A DNA stretch of 64,000 nucleotides from Acidobacteriaceae bacterium (GTDB lineage: Bacteria; Acidobacteriota; Terriglobia; Terriglobales; Acidobacteriaceae). Below the pieces are notes generated by a model. It did not search any database and was not told the origin of the DNA. It worked only from the letters and a program-made list of their open reading frames with translations. Of the stretch, positions 1-9,597 are shown piece after piece. The translations under genes and the position numbers were made by a program. The stretch is from positions 203,976 through 267,975 of the forward strand of contig PLDC01000011.1 in assembly GCA_003134995.1 (NCBI GenBank), read 5' to 3'. Numbering within the stretch: the stretch's first letter is position 1; each line of letters begins with the position of its first letter.

Positions 1-2408
1 CCCACGCAGGAGTTCAGGTCAATCGCCATGCCCCACGCGTAGTCTTCTTCTTTATAGGGATAAGGCTTGTACAGCGTGAGCCCCGGCGCCGGCTCTGGTT
101 CTTCTTCGGTGGCGAAGTTCGGCTGCTTTTGATATTCCTCAAGCGTGGTTTCGCGGACCAGCGGACGATGGCCGCCATCGGGCGTGTCCATGCTCTGGTA
201 GCCCTGCGTGGATGCAAGCTTGTAATTTTCTCCGGTCTTGCGGATTTGCAGGCCGGTGGCGAACCAAGGCGCATCGCTCGTGCGCAACGCGTAAGCATCG
301 AAACCAACCGCAGTGCCGACGCGGCCGGCGCGCTTGCGTCCGTAGCCTAACGTCACCGTGACCGAGTTGTCAGGATGGCCGGCTTGAATCCAAACCGGGC
401 CGGTGACTTTCTTGCCGTTCAATTCCAGTTCGACAACGTCTTCTACTTTGATCTGAAGCCGCTCGGCCATCTTGGGGCCGATGAGGATGGCATTGTCCCA
501 GACCAGCTTGGTCATTGGCTTGGGAAGCTCCTGCAGCCAGCCGTTGTTGGAGAATTGTCCGTCGTAGACGGTGGGATCGCGGCGGATGTTGAGCTCGATG
601 GCATTCCGTTCAGTCTTAACTTCCAAGCTAGGGGTTGCGGATTTCGCGGTAACCGATTTGGGAGCGAAGTTCGTTCCTTCGACCCAGCCGTCGTGCAGAG
701 ATTTGCGCCAGAACTGTTCGAAGTCGGCCCCGGCATGTTGCTTCTGCCAGTAGGCGCGAGTCAAATCGTATCCGGTTGCATCGGCTTGACCCGAAAGCAA
801 AGCTACAAACTCCAATGCACTCTTTCCGCCATAGAGTGGCGCAATCAAAGGTTGGATGATGCTGACAGTTCCGTCGTAGGCGCGAGCATCGCCCCACGCT
901 TCGAGTTCATGCGCTTGATTAATGTGCCACTGACAAAGCTCCGCGGTTTCGTTCTGATACAGGCCGAGGTGAGCGCGCGTCGGAACCTTGCCGTTCTTCA
1001 GAACGTCGGCGAACTCGAGATCGGCAGGCGCGTCATAAGCCGGGTTGCCACCGAGAATGACAAGCAGATCGACTTTGCCGCCTCGCATATCGGCGACGAG
1101 GTCTTTAAGCGATTCAGTCTGGTTGATCGGATTCGCATCGACTGGATCGGTATAGAAGACGGTCTTGCCGACGTTGCCGCAGATGGAGTTTCCGCATCTG
1201 GAGTTAATCTCGTGTGCCAAGGCGTGAACTGCGGGCGGTTGATGATCTCCGACGACTAAAATGCCTGAGCCGCCATGCGCGAAGAGCTCGCTGACGGCCA
1301 AAAGTGCGAACTGTTTCTGCCTTTCGCTGAACGCACCTCCAAGGTCATCATACGGCCTGCTGTCCTTCAGCAGTGTCGCAGGCATGAGCCGCCCGAAATG
1401 CTGAATCATGCTAGCGGGCAACGGCAGCCGATGATCCGCTTTCGCCCCCGTAGTCGTCGGCGTGCTCTCGATCACATACAGCCGGTTCATGTTGCCGTCG
1501 GGATTGCGGCGTTTGGCGAAGTCGCGGATGTAGCGGACGTTTCCCGGAAAACCCGCATACAGGAAGTCGGCGTCGAGCGAGACGATTACGTCGGCCTTTT
1601 CGAAATCGTAGCGTGTCTCGACCGGCTGGCCGAAGGCCAGCTTCGCGCCTTCGAGCACATTATCGCGATTGACCGGCTCATACACATGCCACTTGGCCTG
1701 CGGATAAATCTTCAGGAAGTTGCGCAGTTGGTCGGCGAGCGTGGGCGAAGAGATAGTCGGCGTGAGGATGCGAATGCCCGCGCCCTGCAGCGCCTTCTGC
1801 GCGGTAAGAGGTCCGTGAAGCGCGTTCAGAAGCGCTTGCCAGGATTGCTGATCGCCCATCGACACCACGCTTTGCGAGCGGTCGGGATCGTAGAGGCCGA
1901 GAATCGACGCTTGCGCAAAAATGTCTGTGCCGCCGAGCGACGCGGGATGCCGGTCGTTGCCTTCGATCTTTGTGGGACGCCCGAGATGGCTCTCGACCAG
2001 CAGCGGGTTGGCGTATCCGCCGAGCGTCATCGCCGTGGCGTAGAACTGCGGGCGGCCGGGGATCACGTCCTCAGGCTGGCGCACGTAGGGGACGATGGGT
2101 TCGAGCGGCAGGCGCACGCATCCGGTCATGCCGGCCAGCGCCATGGACGCGCCCATCACTTTCAAGAAGCCGCGGCGCGAGACGGAATCGACCCACTCTG
2201 ACGCGCCTTTGGGAAATTCGCGGTGCAGCGCTTCCTGGAACGCGGGGCTGCCGGCAAGTTCTTCGAGGCTGCGCCAGTACTCCGGGCCGCTCACCTTCGA
2301 CTCTGCGTTTTCAATCTCGGCGCGCACGGAAGCGAGGTCGAGCTGTCCCTTCTTCGAAGGGCAAACATCTTCTTTCTTCGCACCGCCGTTTTGTTCTTCC
2401 ATCTTCAT
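1..2408 (-). CDS. actB: ActB-like molybdopterin/Fe-S subunit of alternative complex III (3' end beyond window)
   Basis: Minus-strand frame open to window edge (absent from ORF track). Translates as MEEQNGGAKKEDVCPSKKGQ...SRRGFLKVMGASMALAGMTGC (Tat-like motif) and ends at the window edge with YKEEDYAWGMAIDLNSCVG (start of ferredoxin-like domain). Start 2402 or 2408. Confidence 0.9.
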   Translation of the reverse strand, partial: MKMEEQNGGAKKEDVCPSKKGQLDLASVRAEIENAESKVSGPEYWRSLEELAGSPAFQEALHREFPKGASEWVDSVSRRGFLKVMGASMALAGMTGCVRLPLEPIVPYVRQPEDVIPGRPQFYATAMTLGGYANPLLVESHLGRPTKIEGNDRHPASLGGTDIFAQASILGLYDPDRSQSVVSMGDQQSWQALLNALHGPLTAQKALQGAGIRILTPTISSPTLADQLRNFLKIYPQAKWHVYEPVNRDNVLEGAKLAFGQPVETRYDFEKADVIVSLDADFLYAGFPGNVRYIRDFAKRRNPDGNMNRLYVIESTPTTTGAKADHRLPLPASMIQHFGRLMPATLLKDSRPYDDLGGAFSERQKQFALLAVSELFAHGGSGILVVGDHQPPAVHALAHEINSRCGNSICGNVGKTVFYTDPVDANPINQTESLKDLVADMRGGKVDLLVILGGNPAYDAPADLEFADVLKNGKVPTRAHLGLYQNETAELCQWHINQAHELEAWGDARAYDGTVSIIQPLIAPLYGGKSALEFVALLSGQADATGYDLTRAYWQKQHAGADFEQFWRKSLHDGWVEGTNFAPKSVTAKSATPSLEVKTERNAIELNIRRDPTVYDGQFSNNGWLQELPKPMTKLVWDNAILIGPKMAERLQIKVEDVVELELNGKKVTGPVWIQAGHPDNSVTVTLGYGRKRAGRVGTAVGFDAYALRTSDAPWFATGLQIRKTGENYKLASTQGYQSMDTPDGGHRPLVRETTLEEYQKQPNFATEEEPEPAPGLTLYKPYPYKEEDYAWGMAIDLNSCV

Positions 2409-2416
2409 CGGTTCCA

Positions 2417-2449
2417 CATCACAAACTCTGTCATCATCACAAACTCTGT
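2417..2449. repeat. Short tandem repeat (catcacaaactctgt x2, period 18, third degenerate unit follows) just upstream of actB start
   Basis: CATCACAAACTCTGT at 2417-2431 and 2435-2449, then ccacaacctctgtc. Confidence 0.7.
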
Positions 2450-2460
2450 GCCACAACCTC

Positions 2461-2682
2461 TGTCATCCTGAGCGGAGCGAGAGTTCGCGAAGCGAAGTCC
2501 CGCGCAGTCGAAGGACCCCTGTACTGCCGGCAGCGGCAAAGACGCTGCAAGGCATTCTCACGATGCTGTCCGAGCGCGAGTGAGAACTCCCTGCAGCGGC
2601 AGTAGAACTGCCCGCATTGCAGGGGTCCTTCGACTCCGAAATTGCTTCGCTTTGCGAAGCAATTTCTCCGCTCAGGATGACA
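2461..2682. repeat. MITE-like palindromic element, copy 1
   Basis: Perfect 17-bp terminal inverted repeats TGTCATCCTGAGCGGAG / CTCCGCTCAGGATGACA; inner 16-bp inverted repeat AGTCGAAGGACCCCTG / CAGGGGTCCTTCGACT; 12-bp hairpin AAATTGCTTCGC-ttt-GCGAAGCAATTT. Confidence 0.85.
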
Positions 2683-2700
2683 ATTTTCATAAGCTCATCT

Positions 2701-3399
2701 CTACCGGTGACACGTGTTGCAACTGGTAATGTCTTTCACGCTGCGAACGCTGTACTTCTTTACCAACGCTGTGCCCAGGTCGAACTGATCGTCGTACCTC
2801 TGCCCATCTACCTTGACGGGATTCAAGCCTGTAGGCTGCTGGTAACGCATATTGAATACCTGCTCGCGCGGACGCAGATTCTTTTCCGGAGCGCGATGGC
2901 AATCCAGGCACCATTCCATCTGCAACGACTCCTGCTGGTACATCAGCGGCATCTGGTCGACTGGGCCGTGGCAGGTGTTGCATCCCACTCCTTTATTGAT
3001 GTGAATGCTGTGGTTGAAATAAACGAAGTCAGGAAGTTGGTTCACCCGCGTCCATTGCAGCGACTGTCCGGTGCGGTAGCTGGCGCGGACTGGCTCGAGC
3101 AGTTGGGCGTTGGTCCAGATCTGCGAGTGGCAGTTCATGCAGGTCTTGGTAGGAGGAATGCCAGCGAAGCTCGAAGTTTCGACTGTGGTGTGGCAGTAGC
3201 GGCAGTCGATGCCGAGTCCGGCAACGTGATGCTGGTGGCTGAAGGGTACGGGTTGTGGCTTGCGCACTCCGGCGTAGGTAACGTAGGGCGAACGCTGCAC
3301 TTCCAACGCCGCCCAGCCGAGCACAGCAACGACGAACACCGCGCCAAAGATGGTGGCGCGCGACAAAGTGTTCGTGCTGCGATGAAAGATTTGCGGCAT
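2701..3399 (-). CDS. actA: Multiheme cytochrome c, ActA-like subunit of alternative complex III
   Basis: Five CxxCH motifs (CRYCH, CMNCH, CNTCH, CLDCH, CNTCH), N-terminal hydrophobic segment, directly upstream of actB. Confidence 0.85.
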   Translation of the reverse strand: MPQIFHRSTNTLSRATIFGAVFVVAVLGWAALEVQRSPYVTYAGVRKPQPVPFSHQHHVAGLGIDCRYCHTTVETSSFAGIPPTKTCMNCHSQIWTNAQLLEPVRASYRTGQSLQWTRVNQLPDFVYFNHSIHINKGVGCNTCHGPVDQMPLMYQQESLQMEWCLDCHRAPEKNLRPREQVFNMRYQQPTGLNPVKVDGQRYDDQFDLGTALVKKYSVRSVKDITSCNTCHR

Positions 3400-3618
3400 G
3401 CTTGCGTACGAGCTTAGGGAGTGCGATCAGACGCACTCAATCCCAGCTATGTTGCCGAGTACTTGTGTTGGAGCGCAAAGAAAACACCCAAAGATTTTCC
3501 CTGCACCATCTATGAAACAGCAAATTATAAATATTTTGCGGGCAGTTGTCGCGCAATTTCACGTCTGAGAAAGAAAAAATTCCAAAATGAAACTTGCGAC
3601 ACAATGTGGGACATCGTT

Positions 3619-5064
3619 TCAGCGCAGATTCATCACCAACAACTTCGGCTCGGTCATTTCCTCGATCGCGTAGCGCAAGCCTTCGCGGCCAAGGCCGGAG
3701 TCTTTGACGCCGCCGTAGGGCATCTGGTCGATGCGGAACGAAGGGACATCGCCCGCGATCAGTCCGCCGACTTCCAGTTCGTCGTACGCCTGGAAGAGAA
3801 GTTTCACATCGCGAGTGAACAGACCGGCCTGCAGGCCGTAGTTGGAGTTGTTGATGCGGCGCAGGGCTTCGTCAAAAGTCTGATACGGCTCGACGGTGAC
3901 GACGGGACCGAAGATTTCCTGGCAATTCACTTTCATGTCAGGCCTTGTGCCCGTCAATACCATGGGATCGACCACGGACCCGTGGCGTCCACCGCCGCAG
4001 AGCAGGCGCGCTCCGGAATGCACCGCTTCCTCCACCCAGTGAATGACGCGAACGGCATCGCTCTCGCGAATCAGCGGGCCGACATCGGTCGATTCCTCCA
4101 TGGGATCGCCCGTTTTCAGTTTCTTCACGCCTTCAACAAGCAAGTCGGTGAATTTACCGTAGACCGATTGTTCGACCAGAATGCGCTGCACAGAGATGCA
4201 GGTCTGTCCGGCGTAGGCGAAGCCGCCAGCAACACAGCGCTCGGCGGCATAGTTGAGATCGGCGTCGCTGTGCACAATCACTCCGGCGTTGCCGCCCAGT
4301 TCGAGCACGACCTTCTTTTTTCCGGCGCGGCGTTTGATGTCCCAACCTACGGGCACGCTGCCGGTGAAGCTGATCAGCTTGATGCGCTCATCGGTGACGA
4401 GAAGACTGGCGTCATCGTTTGAAAGCGGGAGCACGTTGAATCCGCCATCGGGCCAGCCAGCCTGCTGCACGCACTCTGCCAGCAACAGTGAGCACAACGG
4501 AGTTTGCGGCGCAGGTTTCAGCACAATCGGGCAACCCGCAGCGATTGCCGGCGCTACTTTGTGGACGACCAGGTTCAGCGGAAAGTTGAAGGGCGTGATG
4601 CCAGCGATGGGACCGAGCGGGAATCGCTTCACGATGCCCCAGCGTCCGGCGGTGGACTCCTGCCAATCGAGCGGGAGATACTCGCCGTAAATGCGCGTGG
4701 CTTCTTCGGCGGCAACGTTGAAAGCAAATGTGGCGCGGTCCACTTCAGTGCGCGCAAGCTTGATGGGCTTGCCGGCTTCCTGCGCCAGGGTACGGGCGAA
4801 TTCTTCGCGACGCTCGACGATCGACTGAGCAACGCGCCGCAAAACGCGCTGGCGTTCGAAGGCAGGCAGGCGGCGTGTAGTTCCGAAAGCCTTTACCGAG
4901 GCGGCGATTGCGGCTTCAGCATGCTCGCGGCGAGCCTGTGTGACTCGCGCGATTACGGTGCCATCAAAGGGCGCGCGGATTTCGACGATGTCCCCGTCGT
5001 CCATCCATCGGCCGTCGACAAAGAAACCGTGGGTTGCGACTGGGGCAATCGTCATTTCCGCCAT
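3619..5064 (-). CDS. Aldehyde dehydrogenase family protein (NAD(P)-dependent)
   Basis: ITPFNFPLN, FTGSVPVGWDI, VLELGGNAG, FAYAGQTCISVQRI motifs. Confidence 0.93.
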   Translation of the reverse strand: MAEMTIAPVATHGFFVDGRWMDDGDIVEIRAPFDGTVIARVTQARREHAEAAIAASVKAFGTTRRLPAFERQRVLRRVAQSIVERREEFARTLAQEAGKPIKLARTEVDRATFAFNVAAEEATRIYGEYLPLDWQESTAGRWGIVKRFPLGPIAGITPFNFPLNLVVHKVAPAIAAGCPIVLKPAPQTPLCSLLLAECVQQAGWPDGGFNVLPLSNDDASLLVTDERIKLISFTGSVPVGWDIKRRAGKKKVVLELGGNAGVIVHSDADLNYAAERCVAGGFAYAGQTCISVQRILVEQSVYGKFTDLLVEGVKKLKTGDPMEESTDVGPLIRESDAVRVIHWVEEAVHSGARLLCGGGRHGSVVDPMVLTGTRPDMKVNCQEIFGPVVTVEPYQTFDEALRRINNSNYGLQAGLFTRDVKLLFQAYDELEVGGLIAGDVPSFRIDQMPYGGVKDSGLGREGLRYAIEEMTEPKLLVMNLR

Positions 5065-5207
5065 TGTTGCCTCCGGGATGCAGACAGCGGTTTTGATTAT
5101 AGGCCTGGGCAGGTGGTTGCTTTTTCTGGGAGAGCAAAATCTTCAACACAGGGGACACAGAGGTTCACGGGGTAAAACGTGGCCGTCAACTACAATGAAG
5201 GCCGTCA

Positions 5208-6584
5208 TTGCCCATGCCCACTTTGGAAACTATTGTTGCGCTTGCCCCGCGTTTGCGGCGGAAGGAAGTGTCTCCGGTCGAAGTGACTCGCGCTTGCCTG
5301 GATCGCATTGAGAAACTCAACCCCGCGTTGAATGCCTTCATCACTGTGACCGCTGACTCTGCACTGGCGGAGGCGCGGGCCGCGGAGATCGAAATCTCGC
5401 GGGGGAAATGGCGCGGTCCGCTGCATGGGATACCGATTGCGATCAAAGATTTGATCGATACTGCGGGCACGCGCACGACCGCTGCCAGCGCGCTTTTCGA
5501 GCACCGCATTCCGGCCGAAGATGCTGAAGTCGTGCGGCGATTGCGGCTTGCTGGTGCGGTAATTTTGGGTAAGAACAATCTGCATGAGTTTGCTTATGGC
5601 GGGAGTTCGCTGGTCAGCTTCTTTGGCGATGTTCACAATCCGCGGAACACGGAGCATATCGCTGGCGGATCTTCTGGAGGTTCGGCGGCGGCCGTTGCCG
5701 CGGGGCTTTGCTATGCGGCGATTGGAACGGATACTGCGGGTTCCATTCGCGAACCGGCTGCGCTTTGCGGGTGCGTCGGGATCAAGCCGACCTATGGGCG
5801 CGTGTCTGCGCGGGGTGTGATTCCGCTTTCGTGGTCGCTGGATCATGTTGGTCCGCTGGCTGCGACGGTTAGCGATGCGGCTGTTGTGCTGCAGGCTATT
5901 GCTGGATACGATGCTCTAGACGTTTGCAGCGCGGATGTTCCGGTCTCCGATTACGTTTCTGGTCGCTCTTCTGAACTCGGCGACGAGACTAAAGCTTTGA
6001 AGGTTGGGATTCCGCGGGCGCATTTTTATGATGACCTTGATGGCGAGGTGCGTTTTGCGGTGGAGAAGGCTTTGGCCGTGATCGAAACGCTGGTGGCTTG
6101 CGTTCGAGATGTGCAAGTCGAAGTGTCTTCGGACCGCACTGTGCAAGCCGCCGAGTCATATGCTTATCACGCCGAGCATGTTGCTCGGACGCCTGAGCTT
6201 TATCAACCAGAAACTTTGCGGCGCATTCAGTCGGGCGCGAACATTTCGGCGGCGGATTACATTCAGCGGCGCCGCCAACTCGATGGGGAACGACGGCGGG
6301 CTCACGAAATGTTTGCCGACGTGGATCTGCTCATCACGCCCACGATGCCTATTCCCGCACCGGCGATCGCCGACCTGAAAAAGAATCCGGCTGCGCTTCG
6401 TCCGGCGGAGTTGGCGTTGCTGCGCAACACGCGGCCGTTCAATGTTTGGGGACTGCCTGCCGTCTCAGTGCCCTGCGGCTTTACTAAAGGCGGCTTGCCT
6501 ATCGGGTTGCAGATCGCCGGGCCACACTGGCGGGAGGATCTGGTGCTGAGGCTGGCTCATGCTTATGAGCAGGCAGCCCTCTGA
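5208..6584 (+). CDS. Amidase signature family protein (GatA-like)
   Basis: GIPIAIKDLIDTAG, GGSSGGSAAAVAAG, GTDTAGSIREPAALCG. Confidence 0.9.
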   Translation: MPMPTLETIVALAPRLRRKEVSPVEVTRACLDRIEKLNPALNAFITVTADSALAEARAAEIEISRGKWRGPLHGIPIAIKDLIDTAGTRTTAASALFEHRIPAEDAEVVRRLRLAGAVILGKNNLHEFAYGGSSLVSFFGDVHNPRNTEHIAGGSSGGSAAAVAAGLCYAAIGTDTAGSIREPAALCGCVGIKPTYGRVSARGVIPLSWSLDHVGPLAATVSDAAVVLQAIAGYDALDVCSADVPVSDYVSGRSSELGDETKALKVGIPRAHFYDDLDGEVRFAVEKALAVIETLVACVRDVQVEVSSDRTVQAAESYAYHAEHVARTPELYQPETLRRIQSGANISAADYIQRRRQLDGERRRAHEMFADVDLLITPTMPIPAPAIADLKKNPAALRPAELALLRNTRPFNVWGLPAVSVPCGFTKGGLPIGLQIAGPHWREDLVLRLAHAYEQAAL

Positions 6585-6892
6585 AGTCTTTCCTGTAAGG
6601 CGCTCGAAAACTCTTCTGTAGTCGCAATCCCTGCGCGGCCATGTGGCATCGTAAAGGTGCGCAATTGCTGACGGCGAACTTGCCCGGCCTTGCGCACGAA
6701 ATCTTTTCATGAGCGCTGGCGCGATGTGGGGTCGCACCGGCTTTTTTTCTGTGGATTTCTGAGCGAAATAAAGTTTAGACGTTACTCGCCCATCTGGGCC
6801 GAATTGGCTCTTGAGGCAGATTCCGGATGAATTTTTTTCTTGCGATACCTCTGAAAGCCTTGCCCAGCGCGGGTTTCGGAAAACGGATCTCG

Positions 6893-7051
6893 CAAAATAT
6901 AGTTTTCAAAGAACTTAGATATCAAAATCTTGAGAACAAAGGGCTTAGGGACGGGCACTCTGGGTGCTTTCAACCGTCACTGCCTCGACCATGATGGGCT
7001 GATTTGGATTGTGGCGCAAGGTCAGATGTCACAAGGGGGCTGTGGAAAACT
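6893..7051. repeat. Dispersed intergenic element, copy A (two 30-nt units plus 77-nt core)
   Basis: Units 6893-6922 and 6923-6952; core 6975-7051; collinear with 63714-63873, including exact 21-nt match gcgcaaggtcagatgtcacaa. Confidence 0.75.
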
Positions 7052-7088
7052 ATGAGGCTGCGGGCGCTCGCTGCGCGCTCGACTGCCG

Positions 7089-8073
7089 CTACTTCGTTGA
7101 CCTGCTGGTTCGATGCCCATGACTCGAACCTACCTCGGGTGCGGTTGTTAGCAGCACCACATAGTCGCAGTGCGGCTTCACACTGTCGATCGCGGTTACC
7201 ACGTCCGCCCAGCGTACGTTCTTATCTGACTCGACATACGCCTTGGACTGCGACTGAGCCTCCGGATTGGTGCAGACCGAGATGCCCAAGTTATCCCAAG
7301 TGGTCTTCTTCGAGTTCAAATAGATTTCTGGTTCCTGATCGGCGCCCATAGCTGAGAGCGCAATTAGAGATGGCTGGACCAGTGCGCCTCTGATCTTGTT
7401 ATCTCCCAGCTTGAGTAGGCGGACGTCCAATCCCACTGGGCTGCGAAAAGTTGAAAAACTCATAAATGCCACCATGACGGCCGCGAGACCGGGCGCCGCT
7501 AGCAGTGCAAACGGGGGCAGCTTCGAGAATTGTCGTCTTAGCGGGTATTTGGGGAAGATGCGGGATCTTCTGGTCGGGTTCCCAGCCTGGCTGTCCCAGC
7601 CTGGATCGGCCTTCAGTTGGAGCTTGCCTGTGAGCCACAGCACGTAGTTGGATGAGCCTGCCGCCGCCAGCGCCACGAGCAGGCCGCCCATAGTGGTTAG
7701 GAGCGAATGGGACAAGTTCGTGACAATCATCGCCATCGCCGCCCCCTTTTGCATGCCGATACCCCTGAATGAATCGAGGATGCCGCAAGCAAGCACCTGC
7801 AAGTCCGAGGTATGGCGCGGTGGTCGGAATCGACCGGAGAATTCGCACACTTCTGTTCAGATCAACGATCAGTGCGCGCGCGTAAGCGGCGGGCTCACGG
7901 GGGGCTTCACGATAGCGATAGGAATCGCGACCGAAAACGACAGCAACGTAAGCAAGCATTGCCGCAAGGACTAAGATGTCGATGCGCAAAATCCAGTCCA
8001 GGCGATTCCATAAGTAAAAGACATTCCAATCCAGGTCGTCCGTTTGCCACGATATGACACGGATTGCGAGCAT
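7089..8073 (-). pseudogene. ExbB/TolQ-ExbD/TolR fusion with apparent frameshift near 7785-7797
   Basis: ORF 7399-8073 gives the ExbB N-half up to TTAPYLGLAGAC; ORF 7089-7850 continues as GILDSFRGIGMQKGAAMAMIVTNLSHSLLTTMGGLLVAL and then an ExbD-like domain (EIYLNSKKTTWDNLG...AYVESDKNVRWADVVTAIDSVKPHCDYVVLLTT). Confidence 0.7.
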
Positions 8074-8201
8074 CGGCAGGATTTGTATCCCTCGTTAACT
8101 GCGAACTGTTCCTATGTGGAGACACCGCGCGAGCGGTTCAGGTTCCCCGCTCAAGGTTAAGATTCTGCTTCCGCGCGACGATGGCTTGGTCTAGGGCTTG
8201 A

Positions 8202-9128
8202 TCATTTCTCTGCGTTGAGCGTGCCACGGAAGCTCTGGTGATCGCATTTTCCGCCGATGACTAAGGCGTTCGTCATCAAAAGGGCCGACTCGCTTGGATC
8301 GGTGAAGACTGCAACTATGTGCAATTGAGATTCGTCGTTCATTGCGAACCACATATTGACGGAATCTCCGCTGATTGAGCTGTATCGACTTAGGACTGAT
8401 CCGTGTGTGCTGTATGTCAGGGGATCGGCGACTCCGCGCGAGAAGCATGGAGAGCCCTTGACTTGAATCGTCCCGGTGAGCGGAAGGTGGAAGTGAACAT
8501 CACCGGTGTTTAGCCTTTGGGATACGACGGCACCCTGCGTGGCGGTGATGCGAAATTTCGCCTCATACGTCTGCGGGCCTGTGTAGGCCGGAGAAGGCGG
8601 CTCAAAATACTTCATCGTCAGCGAACCGGAAAAGGTGGCATTGAGTGGTGCGAGCGGAGTAGCGGTAAAAGTATTTGTCTGCCGATAGGTGGGGCACTTT
8701 GAGGAAAGGTCGCCCGTCAGAGTATATTCGCCGCTCCAGGTAGTCGCGCCCTCGGCGGGAACGTGGCCGCTGATTTCCACTTGGATCGTGGCTCGGGGAC
8801 TATTCTTCAGTGTAAAGGTCCCATCGGGGGCGATCTCGCCGTGCAGACCTCCGCCAATGCCGCCCGAGCCATCTCGCGGAGAGTTGGGGCAAACTGCCTG
8901 ATAGTCGCCACTGGCGATAATCTGCGTACCGTTCGTCTGAAGGAACATGGAGAGAAGCGGAAACTGATTCTTTTGCCGGTTGCCCGCGATGTTCCAGTTA
9001 CCATTCAACGGCGAAGAAGGAATGGGGATCTGAGGCGACGCGGTCGAAGAGGCATCGGTTCCGCTTTGCGCGTCGGCCGACGATCCTGCAAGCAATAGAA
9101 ATAGCGAAACCGCAGTTACGAGGCGCAT
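8202..9128 (-). CDS. Hypothetical secreted protein
   Basis: Start at MRLVTAVSLFLLLAGSSADAQ (signal peptide) fits better than the ORF-track start at 9260. Confidence 0.7.
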   Translation of the reverse strand: MRLVTAVSLFLLLAGSSADAQSGTDASSTASPQIPIPSSPLNGNWNIAGNRQKNQFPLLSMFLQTNGTQIIASGDYQAVCPNSPRDGSGGIGGGLHGEIAPDGTFTLKNSPRATIQVEISGHVPAEGATTWSGEYTLTGDLSSKCPTYRQTNTFTATPLAPLNATFSGSLTMKYFEPPSPAYTGPQTYEAKFRITATQGAVVSQRLNTGDVHFHLPLTGTIQVKGSPCFSRGVADPLTYSTHGSVLSRYSSISGDSVNMWFAMNDESQLHIVAVFTDPSESALLMTNALVIGGKCDHQSFRGTLNAEK

Positions 9129-9174
9129 TTTCGTGTACTCAGCAGCCCAGCATTTACTCGATGAGATGCATAAG

Positions 9175-9561
9175 CTAAGTTTGGCTTCCTTTCCCTTGGC
9201 GAAGCCTGCGGTCGAGCACATAGGCGCCCCCGAGAACCGCAAGCCAACAAGCGGTATCAACGAGCAAGGAGACGACTATGAAGCTAAAGTCCATGTCGAA
9301 AGATCCGTTCGGGTAGAACAGCGACCATGCCATAAGCCCGGGTGTAGGCGGTATGAAGCGTCTTAAAGAAAGGCTCTCACAGATAAAGGCCAAGACGAAG
9401 GATAAAGGTGCTGCGATCGCGAAGGGCAGTACCTTGCGCCAATTCATGGAATATCTCGGCTCACTGTTGGAAATCGCTACCACTCTTTGCTCGTTTAAGA
9501 GATCAACCGTTTCCCCGGCAATTGCGCCGGGATCTAGTTCCGAAGTCCTGATGAAGCTCAA
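9175..9561 (-). CDS. Hypothetical membrane protein
   Basis: Hydrophobic segments; same strand as neighbours. Confidence 0.5.
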   Translation of the reverse strand: MSFIRTSELDPGAIAGETVDLLNEQRVVAISNSEPRYSMNWRKVLPFAIAAPLSFVLAFICESLSLRRFIPPTPGLMAWSLFYPNGSFDMDFSFIVVSLLVDTACWLAVLGGAYVLDRRLRQGKGSQT

Positions 9562-9597
9562 CCTCTGCGCGCCCTCGATCTAGTTCCTACGAACGAA

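Noticed and set aside
375-2201. Long plus-strand ORFs 375-1259 and 1275-2201
   Set aside because: Antisense shadows of actB; the minus frame gives a coherent molybdopterin/Fe-S protein.
2617-3417. 266-aa plus-strand ORF
   Set aside because: Antisense to the five-heme cytochrome gene; no recognisable protein features and overlaps the palindromic element.
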